A DNA stretch of 64,000 nt, taken from NCBI GenBank assembly GCA_004359425.1, contig PTEU01000002.1, forward strand, positions 1,036,789 to 1,100,788, read 5' to 3'. Below the pieces are notes generated by a model. That model was given only the letters and a program-made list of their open reading frames with translations, had not been told where the DNA came from and did no database searches. Position numbers and translations under genes: made by a program. Numbering within the stretch: position 1 is the stretch's first letter; each line of letters starts with the position of its first letter. Below are positions 8,265 to 18,749 of the stretch, one piece after another. The DNA comes from Ideonella sp. MAG2. GTDB lineage: Bacteria > Pseudomonadota > Gammaproteobacteria > Burkholderiales > Burkholderiaceae_C.

Positions 8265-11033
8265 TTAGCTAAAGAGCAGTTCACGGGGTGACAGTGCTTT
8301 GGGCAGGCGACCAGTGGTTCGGAGGCTTCCCATCCATTGCCTGACGCGTTGTGTGATGGGGGCCTCTGTGCCGAGGTGCTCTGTCAGCAGTGGAAGTACT
8401 TCGGTGAGCAAATCAATGGCTTCAGCTTTTTTCCCAGTAGCCACCAACGGCGCGACGCAGTTCAAACGCAGATAGTGATTCAAAACGCGGTGGCGTCCAG
8501 AGGCCTGGCCCCCGGGTGTGCAAAACCCTTGAAGCGTGCTGAGTGCCCGATCGTGTTGCCCCAGGCGATGCAAAGCGACGCCCTCAAATACCCGTGCCAT
8601 GCGGTTGGCTGCGGCGGGCGCTGACGGTAGGTCTTTGGCCAACGCATCAGACAAGGTGACCCAGTGCAATGCCGTTTCTGGGGCGTCGGCTAGCAGATGC
8701 CATTCGGCGAGTGCGTTCATGGCCATCATCCGATAAGGTGTGTCTAGTGATCCCTTCGGTGCTGGCAGTGCAAAATTCTCAAGCTGATGAATCAAGGCTG
8801 CTTGTTGCATGTACAGCGCATTGCGGGCCAATGTTCGTGCGGAGGCAATGGCCGCCTGAAATTGATCTCGAGGTGAGGAGGGATCAAGCATTGGCGCTAA
8901 GGAGGCATTCATTGCCAGTGCTTCAGCAAAGTAACCCTGCTTCAGTCGAGTTGATTGCAATCCATACTTGAGCTTCAAGCAGGTCGGGTGAGCCGGATTC
9001 ATGACTCGGTTGCACTCGCGGATGTCCTGTGGAGACTGCCTCGCGATGTCGGCATACCGCCCCCAGTCGAAGGCATAGCTTTGCCGGTACATCGATACCT
9101 CAATTTTGGCGTGGGTCGGCAGTTCGGGGTGTTCACGCACGGTCTGGAAGGCCTGCTCAATCAAGGCCATGGCCGCAGGAAAGTCTTGATCACGAGACGA
9201 GGTGATTCCGGCCAAATCCTGCAATACATGCACGCGATCTATGGCCGACCAATGGGGGTGCTGTTTCGCCAGAGCCAAGTAGCGGTGGAAGTGTTGCTGT
9301 GCAATTTCGGGTTCACCTCGGAACATGGCGACCGCCCCCTTCATCTTTACCAGTCGGCCGACAATGGCGGTGTCATCTGCGTGTTTATCGACGTGGGCTG
9401 CTGCCTGAGCGATCAAGTTTTGGGCGTCGTCATGGCGACCTAATGCCAACGTGTTGTCAACCTGATCCAACAATACCAAGGCTTGCTGTTGCGAGGCACC
9501 TATTTGTGCATAGAGATCGGCGGCTTGAGAGAAGCTATTGTCGGCACCGAGGCGGTCGGACATATTGACTTGTGCTTGCCCGATGTAATGCAACAGTTGA
9601 GCTCGAACTGGCGGCGTCAAATTGATCGAGGTGGTTGCCCGCTGGCGACTATCTTCGAGTAAGGCCTTCGCGGTAAGCGGTTGACTGGCCGGTTGACTGA
9701 GGTCTGCTTGTTTGAGGGTGTCTTGCAGGAAGGAAAGCACGGCTTTGGCATTGCCCGCTTCCTGCGTGGCGATGCGAGCTTGCGTCCAAGCCATCACACT
9801 GACCGCGATCAAAGTCAAAATCGCGCCCGTACTTAAGCTTGCAGTCCAGCGGTTGCGGTCGACGAACTTCAACAAGTAGTGCCAGACACTGGGAACTCGA
9901 GCCATGACGGGTTCACCCGAGTACCATCGAGACAGATCTAGGCTCAAGGCCTCGACTGTTCCGTAGCGCTGCTCAGCGGTCTTGTTAAGGGCCTTTAAAG
10001 CAATGGCGTCTAGATCCCCTTCGACCAGTTTGCGCAAGGCCTTTGATGAAAGGCCTCGGGCGGCAGCCGCATCCGCTCCGGGGATTTGACTGCTGGGGAG
10101 CCTCGGGGTTTGGTGCAGCACGGCCTGTTCCAACTCGGCGATGGATGTGCCTTGTGCTTGCATATGTGGTCGCGTGCCGCAAAGCAATTCATAGAGCATC
10201 ACGCCCAAGGAGTACACATCGCTCGCGGTGCTCAAGGGCTGACCACGCAGCTGTTCTGGGCTGGCGTAGCTGGGCGTGAGTGGACGCCCCGCAGAGCGCG
10301 TGAGTGCTGTGTCTTCGGGCGTATTGCCTGTGGCTACAAGCCCTTTGGCGATACCAAAGTCCAACAGCTTCACGTCACCCGTGTCGTTCACTAAGATGTT
10401 GCTGGGCTTGAGGTCTCGATGCAGCACCAGTTTGCCGTGGGCGTATTGCACGGCTCGCAGCACTTGTTGAAACAGGGCTACGCGTTCTCGAACTGTGAGG
10501 CGTTGGGCATCGGCGTGGGCCAGCAGAGTTTGGCCTTGCACGAACTCCATCACCAAGTAGGGCAGGCCTTGGTCACTCAGTCCAACATCGTAGAGTCGAG
10601 CGATGTTGCGGTGCTCTAAGCCGGCCAGGATGTCTCGCTCTTTGAGCAGGCGGGCGGCCAACATTTCTTGGCCTGGCCCGGCATGAGGCAGCTTGATGGC
10701 TACTTGCCGCTTCACCTGCTCGTCGGCCCGCTCGGCCAGCCAGACGGCGCTCATGCCTCCTTCACCCAAAAGTCGGATCAGTCGCCACGGCCCTAGCCTG
10801 GAGCTAGGCACCAACGATCCTCTAGGTCTGCTTTGGCTGAGCGCTGGCATCGCCTGTAGGAAGGCGGAGGTTTCGATGGCTCGACGTTCGTCCAGCAGCT
10901 GCCGCAAGGGGGCAAGCATCCCGGGGGGAAGCGTTAGCTCATTGAGCCACTGCGCTCGCTCGTTCGGTGGCCGGTCAAGTGCTTGCTCGACGAAGTCCAA
11001 CAATTGAGGCCAGAGGTGGCGGGCGATGAGCAT
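8265..11033 (-). CDS. Serine/threonine protein kinase with TM segment and TPR-like C-terminal region
   Basis: LGEGGMSAVWLAE, VLHRDLKPSNILV, LLDFGIAKG, TPSYASPEQLRG kinase motifs. Confidence 0.92.
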   Translation of the reverse strand: MLIARHLWPQLLDFVEQALDRPPNERAQWLNELTLPPGMLAPLRQLLDERRAIETSAFLQAMPALSQSRPRGSLVPSSRLGPWRLIRLLGEGGMSAVWLAERADEQVKRQVAIKLPHAGPGQEMLAARLLKERDILAGLEHRNIARLYDVGLSDQGLPYLVMEFVQGQTLLAHADAQRLTVRERVALFQQVLRAVQYAHGKLVLHRDLKPSNILVNDTGDVKLLDFGIAKGLVATGNTPEDTALTRSAGRPLTPSYASPEQLRGQPLSTASDVYSLGVMLYELLCGTRPHMQAQGTSIAELEQAVLHQTPRLPSSQIPGADAAAARGLSSKALRKLVEGDLDAIALKALNKTAEQRYGTVEALSLDLSRWYSGEPVMARVPSVWHYLLKFVDRNRWTASLSTGAILTLIAVSVMAWTQARIATQEAGNAKAVLSFLQDTLKQADLSQPASQPLTAKALLEDSRQRATTSINLTPPVRAQLLHYIGQAQVNMSDRLGADNSFSQAADLYAQIGASQQQALVLLDQVDNTLALGRHDDAQNLIAQAAAHVDKHADDTAIVGRLVKMKGAVAMFRGEPEIAQQHFHRYLALAKQHPHWSAIDRVHVLQDLAGITSSRDQDFPAAMALIEQAFQTVREHPELPTHAKIEVSMYRQSYAFDWGRYADIARQSPQDIRECNRVMNPAHPTCLKLKYGLQSTRLKQGYFAEALAMNASLAPMLDPSSPRDQFQAAIASARTLARNALYMQQAALIHQLENFALPAPKGSLDTPYRMMAMNALAEWHLLADAPETALHWVTLSDALAKDLPSAPAAANRMARVFEGVALHRLGQHDRALSTLQGFCTPGGQASGRHRVLNHYLRLNCVAPLVATGKKAEAIDLLTEVLPLLTEHLGTEAPITQRVRQWMGSLRTTGRLPKALSPRELLFS

Positions 11034-11135
11034 GGGTGTCGGCGGGCTTCACTGAAAAGGGGGCTTAACAGGCAAACGTAGCCATTCGACCAAAACCGAC
11101 AGACACGGGAAATAAAAACCAAAAAGGTGGAGTGT

Positions 11136-11720
11136 TCAGCCCGGTCGCAGGATGTTGAAGAGGAAGGTTCGCGCCTTCTCCCAGTCGCGCTCCACCGTGC
11201 GAGTCGTCACTTCCAAGCTGTCGGCAATCTCTTGATTTGAGAGGCCAACAAAGTAACGCATCTCCACGACCCGTACCAAGCGAGGGTCGATTTGGGCTAA
11301 CTCTTGCAGTGCTTCGTGGACGCTGAGGATTTCTTCTTCGCCGTTTGCTATGGCGCTGTTCATGGCGTCTGTGTCCAGGGTCACAAAGGCCTGAAGCCCA
11401 CCGCCCCGCCGCTCAGCTTGGTGGTGGCGTACCGTGTCGACCACCACCGATCGCATGACCTGAGCCGCGTAGGCCAAGAAGCGGCTACGGTCGCTGGCAG
11501 CCAGTTGTTGAGTTCCAAGCAGCCGCAAATAGGCTTCATGTACCAGCATGCCCGTGTCCATCTGCAAACGATCATCTTGGTGGCGCAACCGGGCATGGGC
11601 GATACGCTTGAGTTCTGGGTAAAGCCGCTCAACGAGTCGATCCACCGCCATGGGCCGACCCTGTCGGACTTCCTCTAACAACTCAGTTACGTCACCCACG
11701 CTAGCACTCCCAACACGCAA
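11136..11720 (-). CDS. ECF-type RNA polymerase sigma factor (copy A)
   Basis: Sigma-70 region 2/4 features (YPELKRIAHARL, VVEMRYFVGLSNQEIADSLEVTTRTVERDWEKAR); adjacent to kinase. Confidence 0.88.
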   Translation of the reverse strand: MRVGSASVGDVTELLEEVRQGRPMAVDRLVERLYPELKRIAHARLRHQDDRLQMDTGMLVHEAYLRLLGTQQLAASDRSRFLAYAAQVMRSVVVDTVRHHQAERRGGGLQAFVTLDTDAMNSAIANGEEEILSVHEALQELAQIDPRLVRVVEMRYFVGLSNQEIADSLEVTTRTVERDWEKARTFLFNILRPG

Positions 11721-11844
11721 TTCTTTGAAGCTAACGCCGAAGTTTGCTCTGGATGGCGAGTTTTGAAAATCGATAAATTGGAGGGGAGGGGTAACACCTT
11801 AGAACCCAGTCGCTTCAGGCGGCCGACAGGGGCTGTTCTCGCGG

Positions 11845-12352
11845 TGCCGTCATCACCTCAGCCGCCCACTTGCGGGGCCAAGCAGGCTTGTGGAAGGAGT
11901 CAGATGCCTTGCTGAAGGCCAACCTGATCAAGAGTCACTCGCCTTACTACCTGATGAGCCAGCTGGGCAGCAATGCCAAGAAGCAGGGCCGCACGGCCGA
12001 TGCACTGGATTGGTACAGCCAAGCCTTTGCCAAAAGCGAAGGCCCGGCCACACGCTTGCAGTGGGGGTCAAGCTACTTGAGTGCTTTGGTGGACATGGCA
12101 CCGCAAGACAGCAAGCGCATTGAGCAAACCGCCAGCCAGCTCATCACTGAGGCGGCCAACCAGCAAGGTGCGTTTTATGAGCGCAGTGCCCGCTCATTGC
12201 AGCGAGTGGGCCAGAAGCTGGCCGCCTGGAATGGCAAGGGCGAGCACAAAGACGTGATCCAGCGCCTGCGCCAGCAGATCACCCCCGTCTGCGCCAAGCT
12301 GCCCGCCGAGGGCGGGCAGAAGGCGGTGTGTGAGGGGGTGATCAAGGCTTAG
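11845..12352 (+). pseudogene. Truncated duplicate of the 3' third of the thioredoxin-fold gene (3365-4948)
   Basis: Near-identical to 4442-4948 (AVITSAAHLxGQAGLWKESDALLKANL...VCEGVIKA) with no N-terminal thioredoxin part. Confidence 0.85.
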
Positions 12353-12375
12353 GAGCGTGGGCCCTTGAGCCGACC

Positions 12376-12984
12376 TCAGGGGTTCCAGCAGTTGCCCGGT
12401 TGGTCGTTGATGTGGGTCCAGAAGCGGGTGTCTGAGCCCAGGTTGCCGTAGCCGTACATGGTGTGACCGCCTTCCATGGTTGCACCTGAAGGCCATGGCG
12501 ACGGGGAGTGGGCGGCGTCGCCATAGAAATGGGTGTCGTCCATGCCGGGCAAATACCTGCCGTCATGGAACTCCGCCATGCGCCAACCGGCACCAAAGGC
12601 ACTGGTGCACTGCGCATTTGCTGCAGCCAATGAGGTCAGCAGAGTGCCTTTGACGGGCTTGGTGCGCGCAAAGTGGCCTTCGACCCAGCCGTTGTAGAAG
12701 GCTTTAGTCATACTGTCGGCGATGGGGTAAGGCGGGCGGGCGGAGCCGTCGACCTTGATGCACAAGACCGGGCGCTTGGCTGCACAACTGGTGTCCCCGA
12801 CATAAGGGTCGCCAATGCTGTTGTGGCCAATGTGGTCAATGCCCAGCACAGAGTCATGGGCGTAGAGGCCGGTGGTGTAGCCCTTGCCCCCTGCCGCTTG
12901 CGCGCTGCCCACAAAGCCAATGCCGCTGGCCAGGATGCTTGCCACAGTGAGTGCGGCGCTACCAAGCAATGATGGTTTGAACAT
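12376..12984 (-). CDS. Secreted hypothetical protein
   Basis: ATG at 12984 gives signal peptide MFKPSLLGSAALTVASILASGIGFVGSAQA; paired cysteines; FWTHINDQPGNCWNP C-terminus. Confidence 0.65.
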   Translation of the reverse strand: MFKPSLLGSAALTVASILASGIGFVGSAQAAGGKGYTTGLYAHDSVLGIDHIGHNSIGDPYVGDTSCAAKRPVLCIKVDGSARPPYPIADSMTKAFYNGWVEGHFARTKPVKGTLLTSLAAANAQCTSAFGAGWRMAEFHDGRYLPGMDDTHFYGDAAHSPSPWPSGATMEGGHTMYGYGNLGSDTRFWTHINDQPGNCWNP

Positions 12985-13143
12985 GATGGATTCCTCAAAA
13001 AGTTGGTGGGTTGACCGACGGGTCGTTAGGACAATCCTTGGACTGTCCTGCTCTGCTTCACGCATCAAGCTTCTTGAACCGGCCAAAATGCCAAAACTTT
13101 TTTGGACCTAATATGGCTGGACTATGTTCATCAGGATCCACCC

Positions 13144-13425
13144 ATGAAAGCAATTTGGCAAGGCGTGACGATCGCCGAGAGTGAGGATACCGTGGTGGTG
13201 GAGGGCAACCACTACTTTCCGGAGGCCTCGCTGCGCAAGGAGTACACCACCTTCAGCAACCACCGCACGGGTTGTGCCTGGAAGGGGCAGGCGCATTACA
13301 TGAGCCTGTTTGTGAATGGCGAGATGGGTGCCGACCTGGTGTGGTTCTACCCCGAGCCCACCGAAGCAGCCTCTGAGATCAAAGGCCGGGTGGCCTTTGG
13401 GCGTGGCGTGCAAGTGATCGACTGA
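13144..13425 (+). CDS. DUF427 domain protein (intact copy)
   Basis: MKAIWQGVTIAESEDTVVVEGNHYFP...EIKGRVAFGRGVQVID, 93 aa. Confidence 0.8.
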   Translation: MKAIWQGVTIAESEDTVVVEGNHYFPEASLRKEYTTFSNHRTGCAWKGQAHYMSLFVNGEMGADLVWFYPEPTEAASEIKGRVAFGRGVQVID

Positions 13426-13510
13426 GGCTTCCGCACCCCGAGGACAGCAGGGACAGACAAAGCCCGCCCTTGGGATGCTCAGAACTGCGCCCAGACGCGA
13501 GCCGCGGTGC

Positions 13511-14074
13511 TCAGTTGGCCCGCAAGCAGCTGAAGAGAAAAGTCCGGGCCTTTTCCCAGTCGCGCTCCACCGTGCGGGTGGTCACGCCCAGGTTGTCGGC
13601 GATTTCTTGGTTGGAGAGCCCGACGAAGTAACGCATTTCGACCACCCGCACCAAACGCGGATCAATCTGCGCCAGTTCCTCCAGCGCTTCGTGGACGCTG
13701 AGGATTTCCTCTTCACCACTGGGCGTGGCGTTGTGCAGCGCGGCTGTGTCCAGGGTGACAAAGGCCTGCGGGCCACCGCCACGTCGTTCAGCCTGATGGT
13801 GGCGCACGGTATCCACCACGACCGAGCGCATGACTTGGGCTGCGTAGGCTAAAAAATGCCCTCGATCTTTGGCATCTAAGCGCTGCGTCCCCAGCAGCTT
13901 CAGGTAGGCTTCGTGGACCAGCATGCCGGTGTCCATCTGCAAGCGGTCGTCGCGATAACGCAGTCTTGCATGGGCGATGCGCTTGAGCTCCGGGTAGAGC
14001 AGCTCAAAGAGGCGGTCTAAGGCCAAAGGTTCACCTTGGCGTGCGGCCTCCAATACCACCGTCACGTCCCCCAT
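13511..14074 (-). CDS. ECF-type RNA polymerase sigma factor (copy B)
   Basis: Close paralogue of 11136-11720 over its full length. Confidence 0.88.
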   Translation of the reverse strand: MGDVTVVLEAARQGEPLALDRLFELLYPELKRIAHARLRYRDDRLQMDTGMLVHEAYLKLLGTQRLDAKDRGHFLAYAAQVMRSVVVDTVRHHQAERRGGGPQAFVTLDTAALHNATPSGEEEILSVHEALEELAQIDPRLVRVVEMRYFVGLSNQEIADNLGVTTRTVERDWEKARTFLFSCLRAN

Positions 14075-14323
14075 ACAGGCACTCCTGACACTTGTTGTGT
14101 GTGCTACGGGGCGAAGTCTGCGCCGATTTATGGCGCTTGAGAATCATCCCAAGCCTGGGGGAATCCTGAGCCTTGATTCACGTGGCCGCTGGTCTGCCGC
14201 CTCACCCGGTGGGCTTGGAGATCCAGCGGCTCGTTCCGCCGAATCTGCATCTGGTCGCAAAGGGGATGGCAAAACGCCGGGGGTGCTGTCAGCATCTTGC
14301 CTTTAGATTTTTGGAGGTATGAC

Positions 14324-16288
14324 ATGAGATTTCGTTCGTCGGCTCCCCTACGCGCTTCGGGGCTGGCTGCGGCGGCAGTGGCGGTGGCGGCTTTGGTTCC
14401 GGGTTTGGCGCAAGCGGTGTCACCCATGCCGAGTGTGCCCACGGTGCTCTTCCCGCTCAGGGACTTCTTTGCCAACCCCACCCAGGCTTACTTTCGGGTG
14501 AGTGATGATGGCCGCTGGCTGTCTTGGATGCAGCCCGCCGTGGGTGAGGGCGGCAACACGCCGCGCATGAACATCTTTGTGCAGGCCTTAGAAGGCAGCA
14601 AGCCCAGCGGCGCGCCCAAGCAAATGACGCGTGAGAGTGCGCGTGATATCAGCAACTACTTCTGGAAGGGCGGCAGCACCGTGCTCTACCAGAAGGACTT
14701 TGGTGGTGACGAGAACTTCCACGTCGTGGCCGTCGATGTGGCCACGGGCAAGGTGGTGGACCTGACGCCGCACGAGGGTGCCAGGGCCGAGATCGTGGAC
14801 AACCTGGAAGACGACCCCGACCATGTGCTGGTGCAGCACAACAAGCGCGACAAGCAGGCCATGGACCTCTACCGTGTGCACGTGCGCACGGGCGCGGAGA
14901 CTCTGGTCGCCACCAACCCTGGCAATGTGCTGGGCTGGGTGACCGACCACCAAGGCAAGGTGCGGATAGCCGTGGCCTCTGACGGCGTGAACAACAAGAT
15001 CCTCTATCGCGCCACCGAGGCGGAGCCCTTCAAGACGGTGATCGAGACCGACTTCCGCACCGAGGTTCAGCCGCTGTTTTTCGACTTCGATAACCAGCAG
15101 GTGTTCCTGCTCTCCAACCGGGGCCGCGACCTCAAGGCTTTGGTGAGATGGGACCCGGCCAAGCCAGAGGCGGAACAAGTGGTGTGGCAACACCCCAAGG
15201 TCGACCTGGCGGGTGCCAACTATTCCAAGCTGCGCAAGGTGCTGACCACGGCGGAGTACGCGGATGATCTGCCCGGCCGGCATGTGTTTGATGCCAAGAC
15301 GGCCGCCCTGATGGACACGCTGAAGAAGCGCCTGCCGGGCTACCAAATCGAGGTGCAGGCGGCTACGCGGCAAGAAGACAAGTTCATCATCGCGACCTAC
15401 AACGACAGAACCTCAGGAACGCGTTATCTGTTTGACGCCAAGGCAGGCACCTTGGACAAACTGGCCGTGCTCAACCCTAAGTTGCCTGAAGAGGCCATGG
15501 CCACGATCAAGCCCATCCGCTACACGGCGCGCGATGGGCTGGAGATCCCTGGCTACCTGACGCTGCCCGTGGGCCGCCCGGCCAAGAACTTGGCCTGCAT
15601 CGTCAACCCGCATGGCGGCCCCTGGGCGCGTGACATGTGGGGCTTCAACCCGGAGGTGCAGTTCCTGGCCAACCGCGGCTATTGCGTGCTGCAGATGAAC
15701 TTCCGGGGCTCAACCGGCTATGGCCGCAAGTTCTGGGAAGCCAGCTTCGGCCAGTGGGGCCTGAAGATGCAAGACGACATCACCGATGGTGCGCAGTGGC
15801 TGATCAAGCAAGGCATTGCCGACCCCAAGCGCTTAGGCATCTACGGTGGCAGCTACGGCGGCTATGCCACGCTGGCAGGCATCACCTTCACGCCGGACCA
15901 ATACGCGGCTGCGGTGGACTATGTGGGCGTGGCCAACCTCTTCACCTTCATGAAGACCATCCCGCCTTACTGGGAGCCCTTCCGCCAGCAGATGTATGCC
16001 ATGGTGGGCAACCCGGATGACCCCAAGGACAACGCACGCCTCGCGGCCACGTCGCCGGTGCTGCATGCCGACAAGATCAAGACACCGCTGCTGGTGGCGC
16101 AAGGGGCCAAGGATCCGCGCGTCAACAAAGCCGAGAGCGATCAGATGGTCGAGGCCTTGAAGAAGCGGGGTGTGACCGTGCAGTACATCGTCAAGGACAA
16201 CGAGGGCCACGGCTTCCATAACGAGGAAAACCGCTTCGAGTTCTACGAGGCCATGGAAGCCTTCTTTGGCAAGCACCTGAAGCCCTGA
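14324..16288 (+). CDS. S9-family (prolyl oligopeptidase-like) peptidase
   Basis: Signal peptide; [15 protein letters not shown] nucleophile motif; C-terminal [10 protein letters not shown]. Confidence 0.9.
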   Translation: MRFRSSAPLRASGLAAAAVAVAALVPGLAQAVSPMPSVPTVLFPLRDFFANPTQAYFRVSDDGRWLSWMQPAVGEGGNTPRMNIFVQALEGSKPSGAPKQMTRESARDISNYFWKGGSTVLYQKDFGGDENFHVVAVDVATGKVVDLTPHEGARAEIVDNLEDDPDHVLVQHNKRDKQAMDLYRVHVRTGAETLVATNPGNVLGWVTDHQGKVRIAVASDGVNNKILYRATEAEPFKTVIETDFRTEVQPLFFDFDNQQVFLLSNRGRDLKALVRWDPAKPEAEQVVWQHPKVDLAGANYSKLRKVLTTAEYADDLPGRHVFDAKTAALMDTLKKRLPGYQIEVQAATRQEDKFIIATYNDRTSGTRYLFDAKAGTLDKLAVLNPKLPEEAMATIKPIRYTARDGLEIPGYLTLPVGRPAKNLACIVNPHGGPWARDMWGFNPEVQFLANRGYCVLQMNFRGSTGYGRKFWEASFGQWGLKMQDDITDGAQWLIKQGIADPKRLGIYGGSYGGYATLAGITFTPDQYAAAVDYVGVANLFTFMKTIPPYWEPFRQQMYAMVGNPDDPKDNARLAATSPVLHADKIKTPLLVAQGAKDPRVNKAESDQMVEALKKRGVTVQYIVKDNEGHGFHNEENRFEFYEAMEAFFGKHLKP

Positions 16289-16326
16289 CTCAAGGCGCTT
16301 TAGGCGGCCGCGCCACCAAGACAAAG

Positions 16327-16346
16327 AGGCCCTGAGGGGCCTTTTT
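16327..16346 (+). terminator. Rho-independent terminator
   Basis: AGGCCC-TGAG-GGGCCT followed by TTTT. Confidence 0.75.
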
Positions 16347-16372
16347 GCTTGGGAGCGTGCGGTGTCCTCGCC

Positions 16373-16981
16373 TTACTTGATCAGGCCTTCGGCCTTCATG
16401 GCGGCCTGCACGGCCGGGCGGGCGGCAATGCGCTCGCGCAGGGCGTTCAGGCGAGCATAAGGGGCCAAGTCCACACCCACCAAGCGGGCCCAGTTGCTGA
16501 CGGTGAAGAGGTAGCCGTCGGCCACGGTGAAGGTCTCGCCCAGCAGCCAGGTCTTGCCTTCGAGCTGGCTGTCCAGCCACGCAAAGTTGCTGGCCAATTT
16601 GTCGCGGGTGATGGCCTTGGCTTCATCAGGCATGGCGGGGTTGAAAAGAGGCGAGAAGCCCTTGTGCAGCTCGCTGGTGATGAAGTTGAGCATCTCCATC
16701 AAGCGGTAGCGGGCCAGGGTGCCAGCGGCCGGGGCCAGGCCGGACGCAGGAGCTTGGTCTGCGATGTATTGCACGATGGCTGGGCCTTCGGTCAGGCGCT
16801 CGCCGTTGTCTAGCTCCAGCACCGGCACTTGGCCGCGGGGGTTGATGGTCAGGTAGTCGGTGCCGTCGGCCAGCTTTTTGGTCTTGGTCGAGGCCAAGAT
16901 CAACTCAAAGGGCAGGCCTGCTTCAAGCAGGGCAATGTGAGGGGAGAGCGAGCAGGCACCGGTGCTGTAGTAGAGCTTCAT
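16373..16981 (-). CDS. Glutathione S-transferase (GstA-like)
   Basis: MKLYYSTGACSLSPHIALLEAGLPFEL start and C-terminal GST helical region. Confidence 0.9.
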   Translation of the reverse strand: MKLYYSTGACSLSPHIALLEAGLPFELILASTKTKKLADGTDYLTINPRGQVPVLELDNGERLTEGPAIVQYIADQAPASGLAPAAGTLARYRLMEMLNFITSELHKGFSPLFNPAMPDEAKAITRDKLASNFAWLDSQLEGKTWLLGETFTVADGYLFTVSNWARLVGVDLAPYARLNALRERIAARPAVQAAMKAEGLIK

Positions 16982-17216
16982 AGGGGTGAGCATCCAAAAA
17001 GAGGAAGAAGCCATGATGCTGCCAGTTGAAGCGCCGAGCTGGGCGCAGGGTTTTCGTTGACGCCATGCAAAGGTGTTGAACGGTGGCTCGGCAGACCAGC
17101 GTTCAACAGCCAGACCAAGGACAAACAGACCGTGGTTGGGGCTGTTCATCCCTTCGGTAACGCAGTTCACCCCCTGGGCGCGTTGAAAGCCTCTGCGGGC
17201 CGTCAGAATCGGGGCC

Positions 17217-18749
17217 ATGACACAGATTCACCCATTCCCTGTTTGGCTGCGCGGGCTGGCATTGGCTGCGGCCCTGTGCGCCACGGCGGCCCAGGCCGCC
17301 CCGGCCACCAACTTAAGCCTCAAGCCTTGCCGTCTCAAAGGCGTGGAGCACGAGGCCCGTTGTGGGGTGCTGAAGCGCCCGCTCAACCCCGCCCAGCCTC
17401 AAGGCCCGCAGATTGATGTCCATGTGGCGGTGCTGCCTGCGGTGGCGCGGGTTAAAAAGCCTGATCCCGTGGTGTTTTTTGCCGGGGGGCCGGGCCAAAG
17501 TGCCATCGACTTGGCGGGGTCCATCAGCCAGTTGATGAGCCGGTTCTCCAACCGGCGCGATCTGGTGCTGATTGACCAGCGTGGCACTGGCCGCAGCGCC
17601 CCCTTGAAGTGTGCGGAGCAGTCCCCGGGGGAGCCCTTGGCCCACAGCCTGAGCATGGAAAGACAAAAAGCCCTGTGGCAGGACTGCCTGAAGACCCTGA
17701 AGGCTTTGCCGCATGGCGACCTGCGTTACTACACCACCAGCATTGCCATGGCCGATGCCGACGCGGTGCGGGCCGCTTTAGGCTATGAGCAGGTCAACAT
17801 CGTGGGCGCTTCTTATGGCACGCGGGCGGTGTTGGAGTACATGCGCCTCTTTCCCCAGCGGGTGCGACGCGCGGTGTTGGACGGCGTAGCACCGCCCGAC
17901 ATGGTGTTGCCCGCGACCTTTGCCGTGGACGCCCAGGCCGCCATGGACAAGCTGCTCACCGATTGCGAGGCGGATACGCGCTGTTCCGCGCTCTACCCCC
18001 GCCTGCGCGCGGATTGGAAGGGCTTGCTGGCGGCCATGCCGCAGGAGGCACGCATCCTGCACCCGGTCACCGGGCGGGAGGAGGTGTTGACGCTGACCCG
18101 CGACCACCTCACCCAGTGGGCGCGCGTGCCGCACTACTCACCCACGCTGGCCTCAGGGCTGCCTTTTGCCATCACCGAGGCCAAGGCTGGCCGCTGGACA
18201 CCGCTGGTGGGTTTGGTGTCTGCCATGACGGGCCCGCGTGGCCTGGGCTTGGCCATGGGCATGCACTTTGCCGTGGTCTGCGCCGAGGACATGCCGCGTC
18301 TGCCCAGCGCCGCAGCGGCTGCCACGGACTTTGGAGACGGCACCGTGCGCCAGTATCAAGAGGCCTGCGCAGATGTGACGGCGGGCACACCGCCGCCGGG
18401 GTTTTACACCCTGCCGCCAGCTACCGTGCCTGCCCTGCTCTTGTCCGGCGGTGCCGACCCCGCCACGCCCCCGCGCCATGGCGAGCGGGTGGGCAAGGCC
18501 TTGGGTGGCTTGGCCCGCCATGTGGTGGTTCCGCAAGCTGGGCATGGCACCTTGAGCCTGGGCTGTGTGCGTGATGCGGTGTTCCGCTTTGTGGATGCGG
18601 AGTCTGCCACCACGGCTCTTGAAGAGGCGAGCACGGCCAAGGGCGCAGCCTGTGCCGACAAAATGCCCCGGCCGCCCGCCTTTGCCCCCATACAGCCCCG
18701 GGCTGTCTCGGCCAGCAGCAACACCGCCACGGCAGGAGGCGCGCGATGA
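17217..18749 (+). CDS. Alpha/beta hydrolase (TAP-like peptidase family)
   Basis: Signal peptide; LIDQRGTGRS, VGASYGTRAVLEYMR; C-terminal LLLSGGADPATPP and GHGTL. Confidence 0.85.
   Translation: MTQIHPFPVWLRGLALAAALCATAAQAAPATNLSLKPCRLKGVEHEARCGVLKRPLNPAQPQGPQIDVHVAVLPAVARVKKPDPVVFFAGGPGQSAIDLAGSISQLMSRFSNRRDLVLIDQRGTGRSAPLKCAEQSPGEPLAHSLSMERQKALWQDCLKTLKALPHGDLRYYTTSIAMADADAVRAALGYEQVNIVGASYGTRAVLEYMRLFPQRVRRAVLDGVAPPDMVLPATFAVDAQAAMDKLLTDCEADTRCSALYPRLRADWKGLLAAMPQEARILHPVTGREEVLTLTRDHLTQWARVPHYSPTLASGLPFAITEAKAGRWTPLVGLVSAMTGPRGLGLAMGMHFAVVCAEDMPRLPSAAAAATDFGDGTVRQYQEACADVTAGTPPPGFYTLPPATVPALLLSGGADPATPPRHGERVGKALGGLARHVVVPQAGHGTLSLGCVRDAVFRFVDAESATTALEEASTAKGAACADKMPRPPAFAPIQPRAVSASSNTATAGGAR

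Noticed and set aside
12350-12363. TTAGGAGCGTGGGC after the duplicated fragment resembles the 41191 element end
   Set aside because: Only ~13 bp match and no partner inverted end nearby.
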